The notes under the pieces: model-generated
The model's input: only the letters and a program-made list of their open reading frames with translations
Told to the model about the DNA's origin: nothing
Databases searched by the model: none
Part shown: positions 36,287-44,581 of the stretch, one piece after another
Layout: each line of letters opens with the position of its first letter
Numbering within the stretch: position 1 is the stretch's first letter
Made by a program: the position numbers and the translations under genes
Assembly: GCF_001663815.1 (NCBI RefSeq)
Contig: NZ_CP016027.1
Coordinates: 248,001 to 312,000, forward strand
Source: Halothiobacillus diazotrophicus
GTDB lineage: Bacteria > Pseudomonadota > Gammaproteobacteria > Halothiobacillales > Halothiobacillaceae
Direction of reading: 5' to 3'
Length of the DNA: 64,000 nucleotides

Positions 36287-37741
36287 TCAGCCCGTTGGGG
36301 TTTCCAGCAGGTGAAGCTGCCAGTTGCGGCTTCTCGATTTTTTCTCGTTCTTGGCCCGGTAAAGCGCCCGATCGGCCATGCGCATGAGTTCGTCCGCCGT
36401 CTTGATTTCCGGGTAGGTGGCGATCCCGATACTGGCATGCACCTGAACATGGATACCGTCCTGAAGCACGAAGGGTCGCGCGATTTCGTCCGAAATTCGC
36501 TCCATGATCACGTTCAGGGTGCTGATATTCTCCACGCCTTCCAGTACGAGAACGAATTCGTCGCCGCCGAGTCGTGCGAGGAACTCTTCCATCCGCAGGG
36601 TGCCCGAAAGGCGTTTGGCAAGTGCGTTGAGTAGCTGATCGCCGACTTCATGACCGTACCGGTCGTTCACCGGTTTGAATTCGTCCAGGTCGATCACGCA
36701 GACCGCCAGGATACCCTTGTGCCGTTCGGCGCGTCCCAGAGCAAAGTTGAGATAGGCCTCAAGGGCGGCCCGATTGGGCAGGGTGGTCAAGGGGTCGCTC
36801 AGGGCCTTTCTGTTCAATCGGCGATTGGCGCGCATCAACCAGACCCGGTTTCTCAGCAGCTCGTGCTGGATTCGCACGTAATGGTAGAAGATTACGTAGA
36901 AGATCAGTGTCACGGCGATGAGGTTGTTGAGCTTGGAAATATACAGACCCACGCTGAACAGCTTGCCGCCGACGATGAACAGGATGATGTCGACGAACAC
37001 TGCTGCGGCGACGACGGCCATCCAGATCGACAGGACGGTTTTCCGTCGGTTCCGGACCAGACAGATCCAGGCGACCGATATGAGAATCATCTGGATAACG
37101 TTGACCCAGATATCCGCCGGGGTGGCGTAGTTCGTATCCTGGAGGATGAGGGGCAGTTCGAAGGGCCTGAATACGATGTACCCGCCAAGCAGGGTGACGA
37201 ACCCGATACCGATGGCGACGAAGGCTTTTACCCGTTGGCGGAATCGACGTCGTGCCAAAAGCGGCTCGGGGCAGGACTGAAGCAGAGCGTAGCCCAGGAT
37301 TGCGAGCACGAATACGCTGTGCCAGATACGGAAAACCCACAGTTGCAACGCCGTGTCATGAACGAGGACGACGTTGCTGGCAACGACGAGCCCACCGGTC
37401 AGATAGCCGACGGAGAGAATGAGTACGGAATCGTTACGCAGAATGAGCGCCTGGGTCAAAAGCAGTACGCCCGTGGCTATCTGTGCAAATGCGGAAATGC
37501 CGGCCAGGGAATACAACAGGTTCGAGGCTGGCCACTGAATATGGGCGATGGGCAAGACCAGAACAAGAGCCGCCATCAGTCCGCCGATCAGCACCCAAGT
37601 GAGCCGCATTTCTGCACGGGTTGGCCGTGCGTCGAGCAGGTTGGTGTTTGGCGTCAGCAGATTCGATTCGGAATTCCGGGCCCTGACCGCTCCGTTCATA
37701 CGCGCATCCACGGTGGGATAACCTCTGGCCTGTTCAGGCAA
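36287..37741 (-). CDS. Membrane-bound GGDEF diguanylate cyclase
   Basis: A 484-aa protein with a multi-helix membrane sensor (about seven hydrophobic segments between residues 47 and 290, MASE-like but not assigned to a named type) and a C-terminal GGDEF domain. The active-site GGDEF is intact at residues 392-396 (ARLGGDEFVLVLEG), and the DLDEFKPVNDRYGHEVGD motif is typical of active cyclases. The product-inhibition I-site RxxD is RMEE here, so feedback inhibition may be weak. There is no EAL domain. An in-frame ATG at 37699 is an alternative start. The PilZ protein at 16.9 kb is a possible responder. Confidence 0.93.
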   Translation of the reverse strand: MPEQARGYPTVDARMNGAVRARNSESNLLTPNTNLLDARPTRAEMRLTWVLIGGLMAALVLVLPIAHIQWPASNLLYSLAGISAFAQIATGVLLLTQALILRNDSVLILSVGYLTGGLVVASNVVLVHDTALQLWVFRIWHSVFVLAILGYALLQSCPEPLLARRRFRQRVKAFVAIGIGFVTLLGGYIVFRPFELPLILQDTNYATPADIWVNVIQMILISVAWICLVRNRRKTVLSIWMAVVAAAVFVDIILFIVGGKLFSVGLYISKLNNLIAVTLIFYVIFYHYVRIQHELLRNRVWLMRANRRLNRKALSDPLTTLPNRAALEAYLNFALGRAERHKGILAVCVIDLDEFKPVNDRYGHEVGDQLLNALAKRLSGTLRMEEFLARLGGDEFVLVLEGVENISTLNVIMERISDEIARPFVLQDGIHVQVHASIGIATYPEIKTADELMRMADRALYRAKNEKKSRSRNWQLHLLETPTG

Positions 37742-38145
37742 TCGAATGCGGGATTCCAGTTGGCCTGCCCGACGTTCAGGTATTCGTCTTTGGCCGAGAA
37801 AGGTAGCAAATGCCGAAACACCTGGCGAGCAGTCGCCGAGGAAGGCGGACGGCTTTCATGTGAAAACCCTGTATTCTCAATGGGTTCGGATCGGCTCGGT
37901 CGGGGAGGCGTTGGATGTTGATCCATCAGGGCTCGCTAATTTATTAATATATAAGCGTTATTATTGTCAGGGAAACGTTATACGATCCCGTGAAAAAAGA
38001 AAAGGCGGTGCATTGGGGGGCTGCTTTCGTTCGAGGCGATCTAGCTGGGGGTGTGTCCAGAATCGATCTGAATTCACGGGCCGCCTGGGTTAGACTTTAC
38101 CTCTTGACCCTTCTCCACAGTCCCCCGAGTTGAGCGATTGAATCC
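37742..38145. other. Intergenic region between the GGDEF gene and the M16C protease gene
   Basis: This 404-base divergent stretch contains a very AT-rich block (about 37936-37965, TTTATTAATATATAAG). On the minus strand CTGACA (37970-37965) and TTAATA (37947-37942) at 17-base spacing could serve the GGDEF gene. No good rightward promoter is picked out for the protease gene. An open frame at 37746-38093 has no protein-like character. No RNA gene is seen. Confidence 0.4.
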
Positions 38146-41058
38146 ATGACCGACACAGCCCACCATCCCGCGTTTACCTTCCTCCGTTCACAGCCCATTG
38201 CGGCGCTGAACCTGACCGTGGATGAGTATCGGCACGATGCCACCGGCGCACGCCATTACCATCTGGCCAGCGAGGACGATCAGAACGTGTTCCTGGTCGG
38301 TCTGCGTACCGTTCCGGAAGATTCCACCGGCGTCGCGCACATTCTGGAGCACACGGTGCTCTGCGGTTCGGAGCGGTTCCCCGTGCGCGACCCGTTCTTC
38401 ATGATGATCCGCCGTTCGTTGAATACCTTCATGAACGCGTTCACGGCCAGCGACTGGACGGCGTATCCGTTCGCATCGCGCAACGTGAAGGACTTCTACA
38501 ACCTGCTCGACGTGTATCTGGACGCCGTGTTCTTTTCGCGGATCGACGAGCGGGATTTCCGGCAGGAAGGGCACCGGGTCGAATTCGAGACGATGGACGA
38601 CCCGAGCACGCCACTGACGTTCAAGGGGGTCGTGTTCAACGAGATGAAAGGGGCGATGAGTAACCCGGCCTCCGTGTTGTGGCAGACACTCACCGCCGAA
38701 CTCTTCCCGACGACGACTTATCACTTCAACTCCGGCGGCGAACCGGTCGATATCCCAAACCTTAGCTACGAACAGCTCAGGGCGTTCTACCAGCGCTTCT
38801 ATCACCCGTCGAACGCGGTGTTCATGACCTATGGCAACCTGCCGGTGGCCGATCTTCAGGCCCAGTTCCAGGACAAGGCCCTGGCGCGTTTCTCGCGGAT
38901 CGACCCCCGCTCAGCCGTGCCGCTGGAAAAGCCATTGTCCGCACCGCAGGCTATCGAGTCCGCCTATGCGCTGGATGAAGACGATGCCAGTGAAAAGACC
39001 CATGTGGTTCTTGGCTGGCTGTTGGGCGAAAGCACCGATCTGGATGCGGCCCTGGAAGCACAGGTGTTGGAGGGCGTGTTGCTGGAAAACAGTGCTTCAC
39101 CTCTGATGCGTGCCCTGGAAACCACCGATCTCGGCGGATCGCCATCCCCGATCCTGGGATTGGAAGACTCCCAGCGACAGATGGTTTTCGTGGCCGGTGT
39201 CGAGGGCGCCGAGCCGGATCGCGCCGACGCGGTCGAGGCGCTGGTGCTGGATACCTTGCGCGCCGTCGCCGAGCAAGGCGTGCCGGCGGAAATGATCGAG
39301 TCGGTCTTGCATCAGATCGAACTTTCCCAGCGTGAGGTCACCGGCGATGGCTTCCCCTACGGTCTGCAGCTGATCCTTCATGGCCTGCCGGCGGCGATCC
39401 ACGATGGCGATCCGATCGCCGTGCTGGATCTGGAACCGGCCCTGGCCCGTTTGCGCACCAAGGCGGCCGATCCTGAGTTCATTCCCGGACTCATCCGGAA
39501 GCTGCTGCTCGACAACCCGCATCGGGTACGGGTCGTGCTCAAGCCGGATACGGGACTCACGGCCGTCAAGCAAGCGGCGGAAGCTGCACGTCTCGCCGAG
39601 ATGAAGGCGGCGTTGAGCGACGACGAGAAAGCCGCCATCGTCGCTCAGGCCAAGGCCCTGGCCGAACGTCAGGCGGAAGTGGACGACATCAGCATCCTGC
39701 CGACCGTGACGCGCGAGGATATTCCGGATCATATCGATCTGCCGACCCCGGAGCGCACCCTCGCGCAACCGGTGGCCCAGACCTGGTACAACCGCAGCAC
39801 CAACGGCCTCGCGTATCTTCAGGTGGCGCTGGATCTCCCGCATCTGGGCCATGACGAGCTGGACCTGCTGCCGATCTACAGCGGTATCCTGACCGAGCTC
39901 GGCGCCGGGGATCGCGATTACTTGCAGATGGCCGAAGCCGTCGCCGCGCGGACAGGCGGGTTCAGTGCTCGTACGTCCATCCGTCCGGCCCTGGACGATG
40001 CCGAACACCTGACGTCCTATTTCATGCTCGGGGGCAAGGCACTGGTTCGTCATGCCGACGATCTGGTCGATCTCTTCCACACGGTGCTCGAAGCGGCCCG
40101 TTTCGACGAAACCGCACGCATTCGGGATCTCATCAGTCAGATCCGCTTCCGCAGCGAGCAGGGCATCGCCGGTTCCGGGCATGTGCATGCCATGAATCTC
40201 GCGTCCAGCGGCATGTCCGCTCGGGCAGCTTTGACCCACCGCTCTGGCGGCGTGGCCGGTGTCCGGCGGATCAAGGCGATGGACGACGCGCTGGATGAAC
40301 CGAAGGCGCTGGCCGACATCGCCGAGCGACTGGGACGGCTGCATGCGAAGATCAAGGGCGGGCTGCGCCGCTACAACATCATTGCCGAACAGCGGCATTT
40401 CGATGCCATCGCCGAGCCCCTGGCGAAAAGGATGCATCATGGCGATCCGGTCAAGCCGTTTGCGCTCAATCCCGTCCATCAGACCGTTCGCGAGGCTTGG
40501 CTTGGCAATCTGGCCGTCAACTATTGCGCCAAGGCGCACACGGCGGTCCCGCCGCTCCATGAGGATGCGGCGGCGCTGGCCGTGTTGGGCGGGTTCCTGC
40601 GGAATGGGTTCCTGCACCGCACGATCCGCGAACAGGGCGGCGCCTACGGCGGTGGGGCGGGTTACGATGCCGAATCGGCGAGTTTCCGGTTCTATTCCTA
40701 TCGCGATCCGCGTCTGACCGAGACGCTGAACGATTTCGACCGAGCCATCGACTGGATGCTCGACACCGCCCACGAGGGCCGAACCGTCGATGAGGCGATC
40801 TTCGGCGTGATCTCATCCATCGACAAGCCTGGTTCCCCGGCCGGCGAAGCGAAGAAAGCCTTCCTCGACCAGTTGCACGGACGCTCGCCCGAGCAGTTGC
40901 GTCTCATGCGGGCCCGAGTGCTGGGCGTGACCGAGGCGGATCTCAAGCGCGTGGCGGAACGCTATCTGAAGCCGGAAACCGCCTCGATCGGCGTGCTCGC
41001 CGGGCCCACGCGGGAAGAGGAGCTGCGCGGCCTTGGACTGCATATCGAGCGCATCTGA
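38146..41058 (+). CDS. M16C-family insulinase-like metalloprotease (presequence-protease type)
   Basis: A 970-aa zinc peptidase of the PreP/Cym1 subfamily, which degrades peptides in a closed chamber. The inverted zinc motif HILEH (residues 65-69) with the downstream glutamate region (VVFNEMKGAMSN) marks an active N-terminal half. The length, four-domain organisation and late GGAYGGGAGYDAES block fit the family. No signal peptide is present, so a cytoplasmic peptide-clearing role is likely. It is followed by a clear terminator, so it seems monocistronic. Confidence 0.93.
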   Translation: MTDTAHHPAFTFLRSQPIAALNLTVDEYRHDATGARHYHLASEDDQNVFLVGLRTVPEDSTGVAHILEHTVLCGSERFPVRDPFFMMIRRSLNTFMNAFTASDWTAYPFASRNVKDFYNLLDVYLDAVFFSRIDERDFRQEGHRVEFETMDDPSTPLTFKGVVFNEMKGAMSNPASVLWQTLTAELFPTTTYHFNSGGEPVDIPNLSYEQLRAFYQRFYHPSNAVFMTYGNLPVADLQAQFQDKALARFSRIDPRSAVPLEKPLSAPQAIESAYALDEDDASEKTHVVLGWLLGESTDLDAALEAQVLEGVLLENSASPLMRALETTDLGGSPSPILGLEDSQRQMVFVAGVEGAEPDRADAVEALVLDTLRAVAEQGVPAEMIESVLHQIELSQREVTGDGFPYGLQLILHGLPAAIHDGDPIAVLDLEPALARLRTKAADPEFIPGLIRKLLLDNPHRVRVVLKPDTGLTAVKQAAEAARLAEMKAALSDDEKAAIVAQAKALAERQAEVDDISILPTVTREDIPDHIDLPTPERTLAQPVAQTWYNRSTNGLAYLQVALDLPHLGHDELDLLPIYSGILTELGAGDRDYLQMAEAVAARTGGFSARTSIRPALDDAEHLTSYFMLGGKALVRHADDLVDLFHTVLEAARFDETARIRDLISQIRFRSEQGIAGSGHVHAMNLASSGMSARAALTHRSGGVAGVRRIKAMDDALDEPKALADIAERLGRLHAKIKGGLRRYNIIAEQRHFDAIAEPLAKRMHHGDPVKPFALNPVHQTVREAWLGNLAVNYCAKAHTAVPPLHEDAAALAVLGGFLRNGFLHRTIREQGGAYGGGAGYDAESASFRFYSYRDPRLTETLNDFDRAIDWMLDTAHEGRTVDEAIFGVISSIDKPGSPAGEAKKAFLDQLHGRSPEQLRLMRARVLGVTEADLKRVAERYLKPETASIGVLAGPTREEELRGLGLHIERI

Positions 41059-41124
41059 TCCGCGGATCTCGGCGGCACGCCAAGCCGGCAGAAGTTCTTA
41101 GACACAAGCATGGCCCGGACCTGG

Positions 41125-41155
41125 CGCCTGTCCCTCACCGGGGCAGGCGTTTTTT
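41125..41155 (+). terminator. Rho-independent terminator after the M16C protease gene
   Basis: CGCCTGTCCC (41125-41134) pairs with GGGGCAGGCG (41140-41149) around the loop TCACC, with one G-U pair. TTTTTT follows at 41150-41155. Confidence 0.9.
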
Positions 41156-41231
41156 ATCGCGTCGCGTCGCGCGCCTTTGCTGGTAATATCGCCCGGCAAG
41201 AGGTCTTACGGATGTTTGAGAGGAGTACGGG

Positions 41232-42317
41232 ATGCGTTGGATAGCCCTGGCTGCACTGGCCTTGACGGTCTACGTGGTATACCGGCTTGCGCCGATCCTG
41301 ACGCCGTTTCTGGCCGGTGCGGTCCTGGCCTATCTGTTCGATCCGGTGGTGACCCGGCTTTCCGCCTGGAAAATCAACCGGAGCATCGGCACCACGCTGG
41401 TCTTCTTCGTTGTCATTCTGGTCATGTCGCTGGCCCTGCTGGCCTTGGTTCCGGTGGTCATCGACCAGTCGATCAAGCTCATCAATGTCGTTCCCAAGGT
41501 CATGGGCAACATCCAGACCGAGCTCGTGCCTTATCTGAATCAGCGATTCGGACTGAACATCAATATCTCGAACGTGAGTCAGTTGATGGTCAGTCATGCC
41601 CGGGAAATCAGTTCGGTGCTCGCCACCAGTGCCGGCGTGATTCTCGGCAATGGGTCCGCCGTGATTCTCTCCATGATGAATCTTGTGCTGATTCCGGTCG
41701 TGGGGTTCTATCTCCTGCGCGACTGGCCGAATATCATGGGTCGCATTCGCGATCTGCTGCCGCGTCGGCAGGAGCCCCACTGGGTCGATCTGGCCCAGGA
41801 GTCCAATGTCATGATGGGCGCGTTCCTGCGCGGTCAGCTCTCCGTCATGTTGGCCAACGGCATTACCTATTCGATCGGGCTGACGCTTGTGGGGCTGGAA
41901 ACCGGGGTCGTCATCGGCATGGCGGCGGGCATGCTGAGTTTCGTGCCCTATCTTGGCAATATCATCGGTATTTCCATGGCCCTGATCGCCATGTACATCC
42001 AGACGGGCGAAATGACGCCGCTGATCTGGGTGTTGATCGTTTTCGGCGTGGGGCAGACGTTGGAGAGCATTTTGTGGCAACCACGATTCGTCGGTGGGCG
42101 GATCGGCATGCACCCGGTCGCCGTGATTTTCGCTGTGATGGCCGGAGGGGCCCTGTTCGGCTTCTTCGGCGTACTGCTGGCCTTGCCGGTATCGGCCATC
42201 GGTGTCGTGTTGGGGCGTCATGCCCTGCAGCGATACCGGCGTAGCCGCTTCTATCGGGATGCCGATCTGTCGGCGCTCAGGATTACCTCGGATCGTCCCG
42301 ATCCCAATCAGTCTTGA
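41232..42317 (+). CDS. AI-2E family transporter (PerM-like)
   Basis: A 361-aa integral membrane protein with about eight hydrophobic segments. An N-terminal pair (about 3-60) is followed by a soluble-looking stretch (about 90-130). A C-terminal bundle then contains SFVPYLGNIIGISMAL and PLIWVLIVFGVGQTLESILWQPRFVGGRIGMHP, the signature block of the family. Members are assigned to autoinducer-2 export or ion antiport, so the substrate here is unknown. It lies immediately upstream of hda, a common arrangement in gammaproteobacteria. Confidence 0.92.
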   Translation: MRWIALAALALTVYVVYRLAPILTPFLAGAVLAYLFDPVVTRLSAWKINRSIGTTLVFFVVILVMSLALLALVPVVIDQSIKLINVVPKVMGNIQTELVPYLNQRFGLNINISNVSQLMVSHAREISSVLATSAGVILGNGSAVILSMMNLVLIPVVGFYLLRDWPNIMGRIRDLLPRRQEPHWVDLAQESNVMMGAFLRGQLSVMLANGITYSIGLTLVGLETGVVIGMAAGMLSFVPYLGNIIGISMALIAMYIQTGEMTPLIWVLIVFGVGQTLESILWQPRFVGGRIGMHPVAVIFAVMAGGALFGFFGVLLALPVSAIGVVLGRHALQRYRRSRFYRDADLSALRITSDRPDPNQS

Positions 42318-42326
42318 GCGTATCGC

Positions 42327-43043
42327 GTGGGTAAGTCACAAACGTCCTTCAAGCAGCTGCCGCTGGCGCTGGACCTGAATCCGCCGCAATCCCTGGAAGG
42401 GTTCATCGGCAATGACAACCTGTTGTTGCGCGCCCTGATCATGCAACAGATCGAGGGGAACGGCGAACTGCAGTTGTTCGTGCATGGGCCGTTGGGCGTG
42501 GGCAAGACGCATCTGGCCCAGGCGGCCTGTTTCCATGCGGGCGGGCAGGGTCGGCGCGCGGCCTATCTCCCCTTGGCGCTCGATCATGGGCGGCGGGGCC
42601 TGAACCGGGTCAACCCCCAGGAAATCGATCTCCTGGTGCTGGATGACGTCGGGAGCGTGGCGGGCGACCGTGCGCTCGAATTCGCGGTGTTCGACGTATT
42701 GAACCGCCTGCGAGAACAGGAGGTACCCGTGCTGCTGACCGCCGCCCGCCCGCCGGCGGATCTGCCAATCATCCTGCCGGATCTGGCCTCCCGTCTTGGT
42801 TGGGGACTGACGATTTCGGTCGCGGAACCCAGCGATGCGGAGAAGATCGAGTTGTTGACCGTGAAGGCCCACGAGCGCGGGCTGGTGATGCCGTTCGAGA
42901 CGGCGGCCTATCTGCTGCAGCGACTGCCGCGGGATACCGGAAAGTTGCTCGAGGTTCTCGACGAACTCGATCAGGCCTCACTGAGCGCCCAGCGCAAGCT
43001 GAGCGTTCCCTTCGTGCGTACCGTGCTGTTCGAGGGGGGGTGA
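42327..43043 (+). CDS. hda: DnaA regulatory inactivator Hda
   Basis: DnaA-like AAA+ protein that, with the DNA-loaded beta clamp, stimulates DnaA-ATP hydrolysis and prevents re-initiation. The 238-aa protein starts at a GTG 9 bases after the AI-2E stop. The N-terminal QLPLAL (10-15) is a clamp-binding motif. The P-loop GPLGVGKTHLAQ and Walker B DLLVLDDVGSV follow, and there is no C-terminal DNA-binding domain IV. Its stop lies one base from the convergent smpB stop. Confidence 0.94.
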   Translation: MGKSQTSFKQLPLALDLNPPQSLEGFIGNDNLLLRALIMQQIEGNGELQLFVHGPLGVGKTHLAQAACFHAGGQGRRAAYLPLALDHGRRGLNRVNPQEIDLLVLDDVGSVAGDRALEFAVFDVLNRLREQEVPVLLTAARPPADLPIILPDLASRLGWGLTISVAEPSDAEKIELLTVKAHERGLVMPFETAAYLLQRLPRDTGKLLEVLDELDQASLSAQRKLSVPFVRTVLFEGG

Positions 43044-43044
43044 C

Positions 43045-43518
43045 TCAGTTGGTGCGCAGGATGCGCTGCTTGTCGCGTGCCCAATCCCGCTCTTTGAGCG
43101 TCGCACGCTTGTCGTGCTCCTTCTTGCCCTGGGCCAGGGCGATTTCCAGCTTGGCTCGACCGTTCTTCCAGTACAGCGCCGTGGGTACGACCGTGTACCC
43201 CTTGCGCTCCACGGCGCCCACCAGCTGATCGATTTCCCGGCGGTTGAGCAGGAGCTTGCGGATCCGGGTGTTGTCCGGGCGGATGTGGGTGGAGGCCTGG
43301 ATCAGCGGACTGATCTGTCCGCCGATCATGAATGCCTCGCCGTTCTTCAGCAGGATGTGTGCGTCGGTCAGCTGTGCCTTGCCGGCCCGCAAGGCCTTGA
43401 CTTCCCAGCCTTCCAGCACCAGGCCGGCCTCGTACCGGTCGGTGAGGAAGTAATCGAACTTGGCCTTCTTGTTGAGGGCGATCGTGCTTTGACCGCTGCT
43501 CTGGTTCTTCTTCGACAT
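43045..43518 (-). CDS. smpB: SsrA-binding protein SmpB
   Basis: Partner of tmRNA in rescuing stalled ribosomes. The 157-aa protein has the OB-fold core [40 protein letters not shown] and ends in the basic tail [25 protein letters not shown]. That tail mimics the tmRNA anticodon arm in the decoding centre. It is convergent with hda and divergent from ratA. The tmRNA gene itself is not in the window. Confidence 0.97.
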   Translation of the reverse strand: MSKKNQSSGQSTIALNKKAKFDYFLTDRYEAGLVLEGWEVKALRAGKAQLTDAHILLKNGEAFMIGGQISPLIQASTHIRPDNTRIRKLLLNRREIDQLVGAVERKGYTVVPTALYWKNGRAKLEIALAQGKKEHDKRATLKERDWARDKQRILRTN

Positions 43519-43746
43519 GTCTGTTCCAAATTGCGCGTATCGTCTGGGTCGTAAGTGTGGCAGTTTTTGCCGGTGGTCGCATGAGGGATTTTCGTACGCG
43601 CGGGTAGCCTGGCCCGGGTACCACGAGGTTTGACCGGGTATGACGGACGGCGTGAAATCCTGGCGGCAGATGAAGTACTATCATGAACTCTTCCCCGACC
43701 GCCGTTGTGGTCGGGTCGCGAACCGTATTTTATCCGCAAGCAGGTC

Positions 43747-44232
43747 ATGACGAATATCAGTCGACAGGTCCAGGTATCCTACAGCGCGCTGCAGATGTAT
43801 GCGCTGGTCAACGATGTGGCGGCGTATCCGGATTTTCTGCCCTGGTGCGATGCGGCGCGCGTCCTCAAGGTCAATGGCAACGAAATGGATGCCAGCATCA
43901 CCCTGAAGGTCGGCGCTCTGCGCAAGACTTTTGCCACCCGCAATGTGAACGAGCCCGGCAATCGCATCCAGGTCAGCCTGCTGAGCGGACCGTTCAAGTC
44001 GCTGAACGGATACTGGTCGTTCCACGATCTGGAATCCGGGGGGGCCGTCGTTCGATTGGATATGTCCTTCGAGTTCGCCAATCGTCTGGTCGACATGGCG
44101 ATCGGTCCGGTGTTCCGGGAGATCGTCCGCAATCTCGTTACGGCCTTTCAGCAGCGTGCAGTCAGCGTGTATGGACATTCGGCCGAGCCGCCACCGGGTC
44201 CGGACACCGATACGGATGGTCGGGCATCATGA
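43747..44232 (+). CDS. ratA: RatA-type START/polyketide-cyclase-like protein
   Basis: A 161-aa START-domain protein of the RatA/Coq10 family. The E. coli protein was described as blocking 70S assembly, while Coq10 relatives bind ubiquinone. The ATG at 43747 (MTNISRQVQVSYSALQMYALVNDV) is chosen over upstream in-frame codons without similarity. Conserved blocks are YPDFLPWCDAARVL and LSGPFKSLNGYWSF. Its stop overlaps rnfH by 4 bp. The smpB-ratA-rnfH grouping is well conserved. Confidence 0.94.
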   Translation: MTNISRQVQVSYSALQMYALVNDVAAYPDFLPWCDAARVLKVNGNEMDASITLKVGALRKTFATRNVNEPGNRIQVSLLSGPFKSLNGYWSFHDLESGGAVVRLDMSFEFANRLVDMAIGPVFREIVRNLVTAFQQRAVSVYGHSAEPPPGPDTDTDGRAS

Positions 44233-44543
44233 GCAATTCGAAAATCAGCGTTGATGACCGTTCTCCGACCATGTTGGTCGAAGTCGCCTATGCCCGCCCC
44301 GATCAGCAGGTGATTCTGCCGGTTCAGGTGTCGGTCGAGGCGACGGCAGAGCAGGCCATCGTCGCCAGCGGCGTGCTGAACCAGTTCCCCGAAATCGACC
44401 TCCAGCAGCAGAAGATCGGGATCTTTTCGAAGGTGGTTCCCCTGAGCCAAATCCTGCAGCCCCGGGATCGCGTGGAAATCTACCGCCCCCTGATCGCCGA
44501 CCCCAAGGCGGCGCGACGCGAGCGTGCCGCAAAGGCCGGTTAG
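44229..44543 (+). CDS. rnfH: RnfH family protein
   Basis: A 104-aa ubiquitin-like beta-grasp protein. Family blocks are LVEVAYARPDQQVILPVQVSVEATAEQAI, EIDLQQQKIGIFSKVVPL and the C-terminal RDRVEIYRPLIADPKAARRERA. The precise function is unknown; despite the name no rnf operon is nearby. It overlaps ratA by 4 bp, consistent with translational coupling. Confidence 0.95.
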   Translation: MSNSKISVDDRSPTMLVEVAYARPDQQVILPVQVSVEATAEQAIVASGVLNQFPEIDLQQQKIGIFSKVVPLSQILQPRDRVEIYRPLIADPKAARRERAAKAG

Positions 44544-44581
44544 GGCGCGTTCACGCGCGGCTCCTCGGGATCTCCTCGCGC

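Noticed and set aside
37746-38093. Possible 115-aa gene between the GGDEF and protease genes
   Set aside because: The composition is Arg/Ser/Gly-rich as in random GC-rich frames. It spans the very AT-rich promoter-like block and lacks a ribosome-binding site.
39097-40773. 558-codon open frame on the minus strand opposite the M16C protease gene
   Set aside because: The plus-strand protease has a complete zinc motif and full family length. The reverse frame shows no domain and no ribosome-binding site.
44545-44558. Hairpin GCGCG-TTCA-CGCGC between rnfH and the histidine kinase gene
   Set aside because: The stem is only 5 bp and no U-tract follows on either strand, so a terminator call is not supported.
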